This document shows, piece after piece, positions 1 through 8,175 of a stretch of 64,000 nucleotides of DNA. The stretch's first letter is position 1. Every line of letters starts with the position of its first letter. A program made the translations under genes and the position numbers. Source of the stretch: an uncultured Christensenellaceae bacterium (GTDB lineage: Bacteria > Bacillota > Clostridia > Christensenellales > Borkfalkiaceae); NCBI GenBank assembly GCA_910588685.1, contig CAJUPX010000009.1, positions 10,938 to 74,937 of the forward strand. Reading direction: 5' to 3'. A model generated the notes under the pieces. It was not told the DNA's origin. It saw nothing but the letters and a program-made list of their open reading frames with translations, and did no database searches.

Positions 1-131
1 CATACGGCAAATATGCCGCCGTTTGCTATATATTCGTCGATAGCGGACTTAACTTCCGGTAAAACTCTTCCGTCCGAGGTTATTAACGTACCGTCAAAAT
101 CCGAAACTATCAATCTGTAATTTAGCTTCAT
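1..131 (-). CDS. HAD-superfamily hydrolase, N-terminal part only
   Basis: Reading the minus strand from an ATG at 131 gives an open frame that leaves the window, so about 43 residues are visible. They carry the first HAD motif SDFDGTL close to the N-terminus, with the nucleophile Asp and the Asp two residues on. This fits a Cof-type sugar-phosphate or haloacid-dehalogenase-like phosphatase; the substrate cannot be told from so little. The start overlaps the uvrC stop codon by four bases (ATGA), so it is translationally coupled as the next gene of the same operon. Confidence 0.75.
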   Translation of the reverse strand, partial: MKLNYRLIVSDFDGTLITSDGRVLPEVKSAIDEYIANGGIFAV

Positions 132-1933
132 AAGTTTTCCTCTAAATAGTTTTTTATCTTTTGTGCCAGAGCAGGACTTATCCCCTCAACTTCGGCAAGC
201 TGTTCAATGCTTGCGCTCATAATTTTATCAAGCGTAGTGAATTTTTCCAGCAGCGCAAGCCTCTTAACCTTACCTATTCCGTCTATTTCATTCAAAACGC
301 TGCTTAAATTTCGTTTGGAATGAATATTTCTGAAATAAGTTATGGCAAATCTGTGCGCCTCGTCACGGATACGCTGCAGCATTTTTAGCGAATAATCTCT
401 GTGCAGTATTTTAATACTCTCTTCGCTGTTACAGGTAAAAACTTCTTCTTCCCGCTTTGCAAGCGATATAAGGTCTATATCGTTTATGTTTTTTTCGGCA
501 AATATTTCTTTTACCGCCGAAAGTTGCCCTTTGCCGCCGTCGATTATTATAAGGTCGGGTTTAGGAAATTTTTCAGCGTCGGTTGCAAGCCTGTCTATTC
601 TCCGCAGCAGCACTTCCTGCAATGACGCAAAGTCGTTGGCACCCTCAACGGTTTTTATTTTAAACCTGCGGTAACTCGTTCTGTCCGCCTCACCGTCGAT
701 AAATACAACCATTGAACCCACTTTATCCACGCCGCTGATATTTGAAATATCGTAGCACTCCATACGCCGCGGGTAGCGCGTAAGCGATAACTGCTCCTGC
801 AAATGTTTACAGGCGTTTTTAGTCATATCGTCTTTATGCTTTATTTTATCTATCGATTTTTCAAGATAATCATCAGCATTTTCCTTTGCCATTTTTAAAA
901 GCCGAGCCTTATCACCGAGCTTTGCAACGGTAATTTCTACTGATTTACTGAATTTTTCTTTAAAATAATTCTGTATAAGCTCTTTCTCGCAGAACTCTTC
1001 GCATATTATTTCCGACGGCAATTCGCGGTTTGAATAATACTGCGTAATAAAAGCGGTAAGCGCCTCTCCGTCGTTCATATGCGCTTCGTCAAGCGCATAA
1101 TTACTCCCGCCCTGCATAATACCTTTACGCGTAACAAGCACGTTTACCGCAGAATACAATCCGTTGCTCGCATAAGCGATTATATCCGCGTCAACGTATT
1201 TATTTAAAGTAGTAATGCGCTTTGCCTCTAATTTGGATAGCATAGCAAGCTTGTTTTTATAATCGAGCGCAAGCTCAAAATTTTCGGCGGCGGCGCAGGC
1301 AAGCATTTTGTTTTTTAAAAGCTGTTCCGCGCTTTTGTAATTGCCGTCGAGAAAAGCGAGCGCCTTTTTAACCTGCCCCGCATAATCTTCCTTACTGACT
1401 TTTCCTGCGCACGGCGCGGCACATATGCCTATATGATAATTTAAACACTCCCGCTTTTTACCGTTGGTTTTAGTCCTGCACTGCCTTACGTTGTAAGTAA
1501 GCTGCAAAATTTGCAGAATATCGCCGCAGTTAATGCCGCCCATAAACGGACCGAAATATCTGCATCCGTCTTTTTTTATTTTACGCGTAATTGTAAAGTT
1601 GGGAAAATCTTCACGCAAATCAACTTTTATATACGGATAAGTTTTATCGTCCTTTAAAAGTATATTGTACTTGGGCTTGTATTTTTTTATCAGGCTGTTT
1701 TCAAGCGCCAGCGCGTCTATTTCCGTTTTAGTTATGATATAATTGAAATCGCGAATGTTTTCAACCATTTTCATAACTTTTTCGGGTTTTTGAGTATTAT
1801 GAAAATACTGCCTTACCCTGTTTTTGAGCACGCGCGCTTTACCTACGTAAATTACGTTTTTGTATTCGTCAAGCATTATATACACGCCCGGATTTTCGGG
1901 CAGAAGCTTGAGCTTTTCCGATATTACGTCCAT
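128..1933 (-). CDS. uvrC: Excinuclease ABC subunit C
   Basis: UvrC makes the two incisions flanking a DNA lesion in nucleotide excision repair, acting on the UvrB-DNA complex. The protein has the N-terminal GIY-YIG nuclease domain (GVYIM then VIYVGKA), a conserved cysteine cluster region near residues 150-180, a UVR (UvrB-binding) segment around residues 200-235, the RNase-H-like C-terminal nuclease (ECYDISNISG) and a final helix-hairpin-helix pair. About 601 residues is normal family length. I chose the ATG at 1933 over a TTG at 1945 because the promoter just upstream places the transcript start at about 1942, and a short AGG lies before the ATG. It is the first gene of its transcript, with the HAD gene behind it. 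Confidence 0.96.
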   Translation of the reverse strand: MDVISEKLKLLPENPGVYIMLDEYKNVIYVGKARVLKNRVRQYFHNTQKPEKVMKMVENIRDFNYIITKTEIDALALENSLIKKYKPKYNILLKDDKTYPYIKVDLREDFPNFTITRKIKKDGCRYFGPFMGGINCGDILQILQLTYNVRQCRTKTNGKKRECLNYHIGICAAPCAGKVSKEDYAGQVKKALAFLDGNYKSAEQLLKNKMLACAAAENFELALDYKNKLAMLSKLEAKRITTLNKYVDADIIAYASNGLYSAVNVLVTRKGIMQGGSNYALDEAHMNDGEALTAFITQYYSNRELPSEIICEEFCEKELIQNYFKEKFSKSVEITVAKLGDKARLLKMAKENADDYLEKSIDKIKHKDDMTKNACKHLQEQLSLTRYPRRMECYDISNISGVDKVGSMVVFIDGEADRTSYRRFKIKTVEGANDFASLQEVLLRRIDRLATDAEKFPKPDLIIIDGGKGQLSAVKEIFAEKNINDIDLISLAKREEEVFTCNSEESIKILHRDYSLKMLQRIRDEAHRFAITYFRNIHSKRNLSSVLNEIDGIGKVKRLALLEKFTTLDKIMSASIEQLAEVEGISPALAQKIKNYLEENL

Positions 1934-1948
1934 AAACCTACTCAAAAA

Positions 1949-1977
1949 ATTATAGCATATCGCGAGATTTTTTGCAA
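1949..1977 (-). promoter_or_regulatory. uvrC promoter
   Basis: Minus strand: TTGCAA (-35, 1972-1977), 17-bp spacer, perfect TATAAT (-10, 1949-1954). The predicted start site leaves a leader of only about nine nucleotides before the uvrC ATG. This is a sigma-A type promoter; no operator-like repeat is seen. Confidence 0.7.
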
Positions 1978-1992
1978 TAAATATTAAAATAA

Positions 1993-2013
1993 AAAAGGGC
2001 TTAAAGCCCTTTT
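1993..2013 (-). terminator. Terminator of the arsR-type gene
   Basis: AAAAGGGCTT paired with AAGCCCTTTT and followed on the minus strand by a T-run. It lies directly after the ArsR-type gene and before the uvrC promoter, so it separates the two transcripts. Confidence 0.75.
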
Positions 2014-2021
2014 ATTTGATT

Positions 2022-2360
2022 TCAGCTGCCTAAAAACTCCACGCCTTTAAGCATAACGTCGTTTACCGTATCGTTGACTAGGCTGTAAAATATTATTTTG
2101 CCCTGCCTTTCACATTTAACTATACCGAGATTTTTTAAAAGTCTTAACTGGTGCGATACCGTTGTCTGGTTAATTTCAAGCACCCGCGATAAATCCGTTA
2201 CGCACATTTCGGAAATCGCCAAAGCCGATAACATTCTGACCCGCGTATAATCGGCAAAAACTGAAAAAAAGCAAACTATCCCGTCTAAAACGTCGCCATC
2301 GGGCACGTATTCCTTTACTAATTCCTTTGTACGTCTGTCTAAAAGCATAGTGTCCTGCAT
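2022..2360 (-). CDS. ArsR/SmtB-family metal-responsive repressor
   Basis: About 112 residues forming a single winged helix-turn-helix. The recognition region reads VTDLSRVLEINQTTVSHQL, and the beta-wing includes GIVKCERQGKIIFYSL. ArsR/SmtB proteins bind operators as dimers and leave DNA when a metal or metalloid binds. A Cys lies in the alpha-3 region (SEMCVTDL), the place used by ArsR/CadC-type sensors, but a second nearby Cys is missing, so the inducer is uncertain. The ATG at 2360 follows a strong AGGAGGT. The gene lies just downstream of the copper ATPase in the same orientation but has its own promoter. It probably controls itself and perhaps copA; that link is inferred from position. 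Confidence 0.85.
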   Translation of the reverse strand: MQDTMLLDRRTKELVKEYVPDGDVLDGIVCFFSVFADYTRVRMLSALAISEMCVTDLSRVLEINQTTVSHQLRLLKNLGIVKCERQGKIIFYSLVNDTVNDVMLKGVEFLGS

Positions 2361-2381
2361 ACGGGTCACCTCCTGAGTTAA

Positions 2382-2437
2382 ATTATAATGCCCGTATGCT
2401 TATATGTCAATACGTGACAGACGGCGTATACTGTCAC
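2382..2437 (-). promoter_or_regulatory. arsR promoter with upstream inverted repeat
   Basis: Minus strand TTGACA (2405-2410), 17-bp spacer, TATAAT (2382-2387). Immediately upstream is a perfect 7-bp inverted repeat, GTGACAG (2414-2420) and CTGTCAC (2431-2437), which is a candidate operator for the ArsR-type protein. Confidence 0.7.
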
Positions 2438-2459
2438 AATTTGACTACGTTTGACTTAT

Positions 2460-2669
2460 TTAATCGATTGCCGTAACGTTGTAGCCCTCAGCTTCGATAA
2501 GCTCTTTTATCTGAGTATCGGACATCTCTTCGCTAAAATTAACAACGGCAATATTTTTCTTTAAATTAACTTCCGCAGAAATAACGTTTTTCGCCGATTT
2601 TAAAGCGTCCTCAACTCTTTTTGCACAATGCCGGCAACTCATTCCCTCGATATGAACTGTCTTTTTCAT
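2460..2669 (-). CDS. copZ: Possible internally initiated CopZ copper chaperone
   Basis: In frame with the end of copA, an AAGGAAGG ribosome site precedes an ATG at 2669. Translation from there would give a 69-residue heavy-metal-associated domain with GMSCRHC. That is the size of stand-alone CopZ, which hands Cu(I) to CopA. Either the chaperone is only a C-terminal domain of the pump, or both fused and free forms are made. The sequence cannot decide between them. Confidence 0.4.
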   Translation of the reverse strand: MKKTVHIEGMSCRHCAKRVEDALKSAKNVISAEVNLKKNIAVVNFSEEMSDTQIKELIEAEGYNVTAID

Positions 2670-4925
2670 AAAATTACCTTCCTTTTTAATATTTTTATTT
2701 TTATATAATAGTAACCTTAAAGCGTTACCTACCACAAAAAGAGAACTAAGACTCATACAAGCCGCCGCTATCATCGGCGTTAAATGCAAGCCGGGTATGA
2801 GAGGAGTAAATACGCCCGCCGCAACCGGTATCATTATAATATTGTAGATAAATGCCCAGAACAGGTTTTCTTTTATATTACGCACGGTAGCTCTGCTCAA
2901 ATCAAAAACCGTGTCGAGCGTTCTCAGGTCTTCGCCTACCAGAACTACGCTTGCAGAGTCGATTGCAACGTCGGTGCCGCTGCCCATAGCAATACCCACG
3001 TCCGCCTGCTTTAAAGCCGGAGAATCGTTTATTCCGTCGCCGACCATTGCCACGCAACCGCCTACCGACTGCACGTTTTTAACAGCGCTTAGCTTATCTT
3101 CCGGCATTACTTCGGCTACAAATTCGTCTATGCCCACATTTTTTGCAACGGCTTCCGCCGTCTTCTGAGAATCGCCCGTAAGCATCGCGACGCGTAAGTT
3201 TCGGGCGCGAAGCATTGCAATTGCGTCCCGGCTTCCCTCTTTAACCGCGTCGGCAATCGATATAAGCGCAAGAACGCTATTATTGTCCGCCAGATAAATA
3301 ACAGTGTTGCCACTGTCGGCAAGCTCCGCCGCTTTATCAACTATTTCACGACTCGGCTTAACGTTATTTATAAGCTTCAAATTTCCGAGCGAATACTCTT
3401 TACCGTCAAACACGGCTTTTGCCCCGCAACCTATGACATAACGGAAATTTTCTACTTCAACGCCCGATTTTACATATTCCGTAACGCATTTTGCAAGAGG
3501 ATGATTTGAATTTTTCTCTATTCCGTAAACAAGCCGTTTTGCCCACTCCTCTTCGCAGCCAAACACATAAAAGCCCGTTACCCTGGGCTTTCCCTCCGTC
3601 AACGTAGCCGTTTTATCAAGCAATACGGAATTTATATCGCAAACTCTCTGCAAGCTCTCTGCATCTTTATATAAAATACCGAGCGAGGCAGCTTTCCCGG
3701 TGGACGTCATAATAGCTACAGGAGTTGCAAGCCCGAGTGCGCACGGACAGGATACAACCAATACGCTTATTGAGTAGGTTATACAGTGCTCAGGCACAAA
3801 TCCACCGTCAACTATAAGCCAGACAAGAAAAGTTATCAGCGCTATAACTGTAACGACAGGTACGAATATACCTGCAATTTTATCGGCAAGTTTTTGTATA
3901 GGAGCTTTGCTTGCTCCCGCTTCGCGCACCATATTAATAATTTTTGACAAAGTGGTTTCGGTGCCGACGCGCTCCGCTTTCATTTTAACTAAACCGCTTT
4001 TTATAAGCACGGCGGAAGTAACTCCGTCGCCCTCTGCAACCTCGACAGGCAAACTCTCTCCGGTTATCGCGCTTTTGTCCACAAATGCCGTGCCGGATAT
4101 AATTTTTCCGTCTACAGGTACGTATTCGCCCTGTTTTACAACAACGATATCGCCTGCCTCAACGTCTTTTACAGAAACGGTTTTTTGTTCTCCGTCAACC
4201 TCTACGGTAACGGAATCGGGCGCAAGCTTTAATAGTTTTTCTATTTCATCGCCAGTTTTTCTCTTTGATTTTTCTTCCAACCATTTACCCACGTCAACGA
4301 GAGCCAAAATCATAGCCGCCGACTCGAAATGCAGCGACATATGCATTTTTACCAAGTCGTTATTGCCGTTTGACGCACCTATGAATACCAGAACGGTTAA
4401 TACAACGGAATACACAAACGATACTCCTGAGCCGAGAGCAACCAACGTATCCATATTAGGAACGCGCTTAAATAGCGCAACCGCTCCGTTTTTAAAATAC
4501 TGATAGTTTACTGCGATTACCGCCGCCGAGAGCACCGCCTGATACAGACCGAACCAACGTGCGTTTAAAATATCGCGCTCAGGATTTAAAAAAGGCGGCA
4601 AGGGTAAATTTACCATATGCCCCATTGACACGTACATCAGCGGGATTAATATGCAAACGGATATGATAAATTTTACAAATAGACTCTTGTCTCGCGGTTG
4701 TTTGTCCGCTGTTTGTTCATCGCCCTCTTTAAAAATTCCGTAACCGAGAGATTTTACGGCGTTGAAAATGTCCTGTTCGGAAACTTTTTCCGAATCGTAT
4801 TCCACTTTCATCGTTTTACCCATAAGACTGACCTCGCACAGGGTCACGCCGTCAAGTTTTCCGACCGCTCTTTCTATTCCCGACGAACACGCCGAGCAAG
4901 TCATTCCCGTAATATTATATTTCAT
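2460..4925 (-). CDS. copA: Copper-type P1B ATPase fused to a C-terminal CopZ-like domain
   Basis: Membrane ATPase that exports copper-type soft metal ions from the cytoplasm. An N-terminal metal-binding domain carries GMTCSAC. The actuator has ITGES, the membrane metal site is CPCALGLATP, the nucleotide domain has the HP motif (SNHPLAKC), and the hinge is MVGDGINDSPAL. The phosphorylation motif reads DKTAT (Asp437) rather than the nearly invariant DKTGT; the codon for residue 440 is GCT. After the last membrane helix the frame runs on without a stop into a complete second metal-binding domain with GMSCRHC (residues 753-821). That domain has its own ribosome site and ATG and the length of a free CopZ. 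The ATG at 4925 has GGAG upstream. Neighbour: an ArsR-type repressor. Confidence 0.93.
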   Translation of the reverse strand: MKYNITGMTCSACSSGIERAVGKLDGVTLCEVSLMGKTMKVEYDSEKVSEQDIFNAVKSLGYGIFKEGDEQTADKQPRDKSLFVKFIISVCILIPLMYVSMGHMVNLPLPPFLNPERDILNARWFGLYQAVLSAAVIAVNYQYFKNGAVALFKRVPNMDTLVALGSGVSFVYSVVLTVLVFIGASNGNNDLVKMHMSLHFESAAMILALVDVGKWLEEKSKRKTGDEIEKLLKLAPDSVTVEVDGEQKTVSVKDVEAGDIVVVKQGEYVPVDGKIISGTAFVDKSAITGESLPVEVAEGDGVTSAVLIKSGLVKMKAERVGTETTLSKIINMVREAGASKAPIQKLADKIAGIFVPVVTVIALITFLVWLIVDGGFVPEHCITYSISVLVVSCPCALGLATPVAIMTSTGKAASLGILYKDAESLQRVCDINSVLLDKTATLTEGKPRVTGFYVFGCEEEWAKRLVYGIEKNSNHPLAKCVTEYVKSGVEVENFRYVIGCGAKAVFDGKEYSLGNLKLINNVKPSREIVDKAAELADSGNTVIYLADNNSVLALISIADAVKEGSRDAIAMLRARNLRVAMLTGDSQKTAEAVAKNVGIDEFVAEVMPEDKLSAVKNVQSVGGCVAMVGDGINDSPALKQADVGIAMGSGTDVAIDSASVVLVGEDLRTLDTVFDLSRATVRNIKENLFWAFIYNIIMIPVAAGVFTPLIPGLHLTPMIAAACMSLSSLFVVGNALRLLLYKNKNIKKEGNFMKKTVHIEGMSCRHCAKRVEDALKSAKNVISAEVNLKKNIAVVNFSEEMSDTQIKELIEAEGYNVTAID

Positions 4926-4962
4926 TATTTCTCCGAATATATTTTTGCCTCATTACAGATAT

Positions 4963-5006
4963 ATTATAACGCCTAATTCCTATCTTGTCAATAGGAATTA
5001 GGCGTT
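4963..5006 (-). promoter_or_regulatory. copA promoter embedded in a perfect 15-bp inverted repeat
   Basis: Minus strand TTGACA (4986-4991), 17-bp spacer, TATAAT (4963-4968). Two 15-bp arms (4968-4982 and 4992-5006; core CCTAATTCCTA and its complement) flank a 9-bp centre containing the -35 box. The repeat therefore covers the whole promoter. It is an excellent repressor operator and does not look like a terminator, since no T-run follows on either strand. Confidence 0.7.
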
Positions 5007-5021
5007 ACTGTTACGAAAATT

Positions 5022-6038
5022 TTAATGCAATTTTTCAAAGAAATAATTTTCGGCAAGCTCTTCTCCGATGTCAACGCCGGAGCCAAGCGCCAAAAGCACT
5101 TTAACCGTAGCCATTTCAAAGCTGATATCGTAAGCCACCGTGCATTTTTCGGCAAGTCCCACCGCACTGCCGTAAACGCGCGCCGAGCTGTCAACCGGAG
5201 CAATTACAACCTGTATGCCGAGTCCGTTGCAATATTCAAGGAAATTAATAAAATTCGCCTCTTTACCCTCCGTGCATACGGTACCGCTGTGATAGAGCTG
5301 TACCATAACGGCTTTGGGTTTTACAGTAGTGAAACGGTAAAAATCAAAGTTCAAAAGCGAATGCGCCTGAATAGTCACCATATCCATACACAATTTACGC
5401 GCTTTTGATTTTTTACGTGGCTTTCTCAGCTCGTCCGCCGTAGGATTATTTGGAGAAATATTATATATAAAACCATTATCGTTTATTTCGCCGAAATAAA
5501 CGCCTAAAATACTTTCATAGTTGCCGTTAATCTGCATTGCCGAAACAAGGCGCGAAGCAAGGTGAATTTTACAGTTCTCACCTTCGTTTTTAAAACTGAC
5601 AAACACTCCGCCGTAATCAACGCTCCGTATAAACGTAACCGCGCCCGCAAAATTTTCCACACCGTAGCCGCGCTTATCTTCGAGCGGAAACAGCGCCGAA
5701 ACAAATACCACGGGAATAGAAATCTCGCAGAAAATCTGACTGAACAGATTCGCCGTAAAGTTTAGCGTGTCAGTGCCGTGCGTGATTATAACGCCGTCAT
5801 ATAACGTTAAATCTATTTCGCTCAGACAGTCCGCCATTTTTTCAAGGTCTGACGGCTGAACGTTTTCGCTTAAAATATTCAGAGGGCGCAGCTCGTCAAA
5901 AATTATAGAATTACCGTAACGGGCGCGATACAGCTCAATCAGCCGGCTTTTACGCTCGCAATTCAGATTGACGGTATTTCCGTCAATGACCGAGCCTATC
6001 GTGCCGCCCGTAAAAATAACGCAAATTCTGTTTTTCAT
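5022..6038 (-). CDS. ansA: L-asparaginase, type I-like
   Basis: Hydrolyses asparagine to aspartate and ammonia. The two catalytic threonine motifs are present: TGGTIGS at residues 10-16 (first nucleophile) and HGTDT near residue 87. Length (338 residues) and lack of a signal peptide fit the cytoplasmic type I enzymes. It starts ten bases after the asparaginyl-tRNA synthetase stop codon, in the same direction. One transcript therefore couples asparagine charging with asparagine breakdown. Confidence 0.9.
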   Translation of the reverse strand: MKNRICVIFTGGTIGSVIDGNTVNLNCERKSRLIELYRARYGNSIIFDELRPLNILSENVQPSDLEKMADCLSEIDLTLYDGVIITHGTDTLNFTANLFSQIFCEISIPVVFVSALFPLEDKRGYGVENFAGAVTFIRSVDYGGVFVSFKNEGENCKIHLASRLVSAMQINGNYESILGVYFGEINDNGFIYNISPNNPTADELRKPRKKSKARKLCMDMVTIQAHSLLNFDFYRFTTVKPKAVMVQLYHSGTVCTEGKEANFINFLEYCNGLGIQVVIAPVDSSARVYGSAVGLAEKCTVAYDISFEMATVKVLLALGSGVDIGEELAENYFFEKLH

Positions 6039-6047
6039 AACGTAAAT

Positions 6048-7424
6048 TTATAAACTACCCACCGTTCTCGGGTACAGTATAGTATCCCTTATATTCTGCA
6101 CGCCGGTAACGTACATCATTATTCTTTCAAAACCTAAGCCGAAACCGCTGTGCGGCACGCTGCCGTACTTTCTTGTATCAAGATATTCGGCATACGATTC
6201 GAGCGGCATATTGCGCTTTTTCATAGCGGCTTTGAGCTTTTCGAGGTCCGCCTCGCGCTCGCTGCAACCGATAATTTCACCGATACCCGGAACAAGCAGG
6301 TCAGTTGCCGCAACGGTTTTGTTATCTGCGTTCTGCTTCATATAGAACGACTTTATATCGGCGGGGTAATCGGTAACGAACACGGGTTTTTTAAAATATT
6401 CTTCGGTTAAATATCTCTCGTGCTCGGTCTGCAAATCGCAGCCCCATTCTACGGGATACTTAAACTCTTTACCGGATTTTTTAAGAACTTCAACAGCGTC
6501 GGTATAAGTAATTTTGCCAAAGTCGCCGGATATAACGTGAGTGAGCTTTTCTATCAGCCCTTTTTCTACCCGCTCGTTAAAATAAGCAAGCTCCTCCGGA
6601 CAGTTATCAAGCACGTGTTTAATAATATGCTTTATAAAGTCCTCGGCAATTTCGATAATATCGCCGAGGTCGGCAAAGCTGACTTCGGGCTCTATTTGCC
6701 AGAACTCCGCCGCGTGGCGCGTAGTATTGCTATGCTCCGCGCGGAACGTGGGACCGAAAGTATAGATTTTACCAAGCCCCATAGCGGCAACCTCGCCCTC
6801 AAGCTGACCGGACACGGTAAGCCCTGCTTTTGCTCCGAAAAAGTCGTTTGCAAAATATTCGGCGTCGGTTTTTGCGCCTGCGTTCCAAGGCTGCGTAGTA
6901 ACTCTGAACATTTCACCCGCGCCCTCGCAGTCGCTGCCCGTAATTATAGGCGTGTGCACGTATTTATAGCCGTTCTTATGGAAATAGCTGTGAATTGCGT
7001 AGGAAAGTTCGTTTCTTACGGCAAAAACAGCTTCAAAAAATTTGGTGCGCGGTCTGAGATGAGGTATAGTCCTCAAAAATTCCAGCGTGTGGTGTTTTTT
7101 CTGCAGAGGATAATCCTGCGGGCAGCCGCCGAGCAATTCTATAGCGGTAACGCAAATTTCGCATCCGTTTCTTTCCGACGGAATAAGCGTGCCGTTAACC
7201 AGCAACGCCGCGCCTACTACAAGCACGTTTTTTAAAAACTGATCGTCAAGAGTGCCCTTTTCTATTACGAGCTGAATATTTTTAAGACACGTACCGTCGT
7301 TTAACTCTATAAACGAAACGCTTTTGGAATCGCGCCACGTTCTTACCCAGCCGCATACGGTAACGCTTTTGTTTAAATGCTGTGAATGCGCCGAAAACAA
7401 ATCTTTAATATCGGTATGTTTCAT
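6048..7424 (-). CDS. asnS: Asparaginyl-tRNA synthetase
   Basis: Class II aminoacyl-tRNA synthetase that charges tRNA-Asn. An N-terminal OB fold (VTVCGWVRTWRDSKSVSF) is followed by the catalytic core. Motif 2 is visible as the FRAEHSNTTRHAAEFWQIEPE region, and motif 3 as GFGLGFERIMMYVTG near the end. About 458 residues, normal for AsnRS. The ATG at 7424 sits at proper distance from GAGGTG; the in-frame GTG three codons upstream overlaps that ribosome site. No T-box leader is seen in the short space to rpmF. Confidence 0.95.
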   Translation of the reverse strand: MKHTDIKDLFSAHSQHLNKSVTVCGWVRTWRDSKSVSFIELNDGTCLKNIQLVIEKGTLDDQFLKNVLVVGAALLVNGTLIPSERNGCEICVTAIELLGGCPQDYPLQKKHHTLEFLRTIPHLRPRTKFFEAVFAVRNELSYAIHSYFHKNGYKYVHTPIITGSDCEGAGEMFRVTTQPWNAGAKTDAEYFANDFFGAKAGLTVSGQLEGEVAAMGLGKIYTFGPTFRAEHSNTTRHAAEFWQIEPEVSFADLGDIIEIAEDFIKHIIKHVLDNCPEELAYFNERVEKGLIEKLTHVISGDFGKITYTDAVEVLKKSGKEFKYPVEWGCDLQTEHERYLTEEYFKKPVFVTDYPADIKSFYMKQNADNKTVAATDLLVPGIGEIIGCSEREADLEKLKAAMKKRNMPLESYAEYLDTRKYGSVPHSGFGLGFERIMMYVTGVQNIRDTILYPRTVGSL

Positions 7425-7447
7425 TTTTATCACCTCGAATTTTTAAA

Positions 7448-7475
7448 AAAATACGAACCGCTTTCAAGCGGTCCG
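7448..7475 (-). terminator. Terminator after rpmF
   Basis: GGACCGCTT and AAGCGGTTC pair (7455-7474), followed on the minus strand by GTATTTTTTT. It closes the yceD-rpmF transcript ahead of asnS. Confidence 0.8.
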
Positions 7476-7489
7476 CAATTATAAGTAAA

Positions 7490-7681
7490 TTAGTTTGCTT
7501 TCTTTTCTTTCTGAGAAACAACTTCTACTTTGTCGTAGTAACCGCACGCCCCGCAAACCTTGTGCGCTTCTTTCAGCTTATGGCACTGGGGGCACTCCAC
7601 AAGCGTAGGCGCACTTGCGGTATAGTTTGCAAATCTGCTGTTGGTTCTTCTCTTGGATTGTTTTCCCTTGGGTACTGCCAT
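7490..7681 (-). CDS. rpmF: 50S ribosomal protein L32
   Basis: 63 residues, basic, starting MAVPKGKQSKRRTNSR as in bacterial L32. It has a zinc ribbon made of two CxxC pairs (CPQC and CGAC), so this is the zinc-binding form of the protein. It follows yceD with a short gap, the conserved arrangement in Bacillota and other bacteria. Confidence 0.97.
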   Translation of the reverse strand: MAVPKGKQSKRRTNSRFANYTASAPTLVECPQCHKLKEAHKVCGACGYYDKVEVVSQKEKKAN

Positions 7682-7711
7682 TTTTATACACCTCTTCTTT
7701 TATCTTAATTT

Positions 7712-8101
7712 TTAACCGTCCGCCTCACAGCATTTACATAGTAAAATATTCGGCTGACTGATAAGTATTGCATCGTTAACGGCGGTTTCCAAATTAATAT
7801 TAAAACCGTCGTAAAAATAATTATCGCCGTCTTTTTCCGGTACAAACAGAATTTCGCATTCGTATTTTATGTTAGTTTCGGCATCGCTAAGACAGTAAGA
7901 ACACTTACCCGCAATAACGTATTCCAACTTTAAATTTACTCCTACGCTGTCGTCGTCGTAAATTTCATAATTGCCCGAAACGCGTACGCCGCCCAACTTA
8001 CAGAGCGGAATAATACAAATGTCATCAGGCGGTAAATATTCAAATGTAAAGCCGCCTTCAAACTTGTTTAAAGCCAAAAGCTTTTTAACTTCTATTTTCA
8101 T
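7712..8101 (-). CDS. yceD: DUF177 / YceD-family protein
   Basis: About 129 residues with the family signature CSYCLSDAE in the middle and acidic stretches after it. YceD (DUF177) proteins are encoded almost always directly before rpmF and are linked to 23S rRNA accumulation and processing, though the biochemistry is not settled. A further CKCC sits at the C-terminus. It is first in a two-gene operon with rpmF, under a strong promoter. Confidence 0.88.
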   Translation of the reverse strand: MKIEVKKLLALNKFEGGFTFEYLPPDDICIIPLCKLGGVRVSGNYEIYDDDSVGVNLKLEYVIAGKCSYCLSDAETNIKYECEILFVPEKDGDNYFYDGFNINLETAVNDAILISQPNILLCKCCEADG

Positions 8102-8119
8102 ACCTAAGCTGACTATAAA

Positions 8120-8148
8120 ATTATAGTCAAGAAAAGTTTTATTGTCAA
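8120..8148 (-). promoter_or_regulatory. yceD-rpmF promoter
   Basis: Minus strand TTGACA (8143-8148), 17-bp spacer, TATAAT (8120-8125): consensus boxes, as expected for a ribosomal protein operon. A short inverted repeat (GACTATAA / TTATAGTC) overlaps the -10. Confidence 0.8.
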
Positions 8149-8175
8149 CTTATTTTACAGTTAATTAAACAAATT

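Noticed and set aside
1934..1945. TTG start adding four residues to UvrC
   Set aside because: It coincides with the predicted transcript start and has no ribosome site; the ATG at 1933 is better placed.
6420..7235. 271-residue + strand open frame opposite asnS
   Set aside because: It lies wholly inside the well-supported asnS gene on the other strand and shows no motif or ribosome site.
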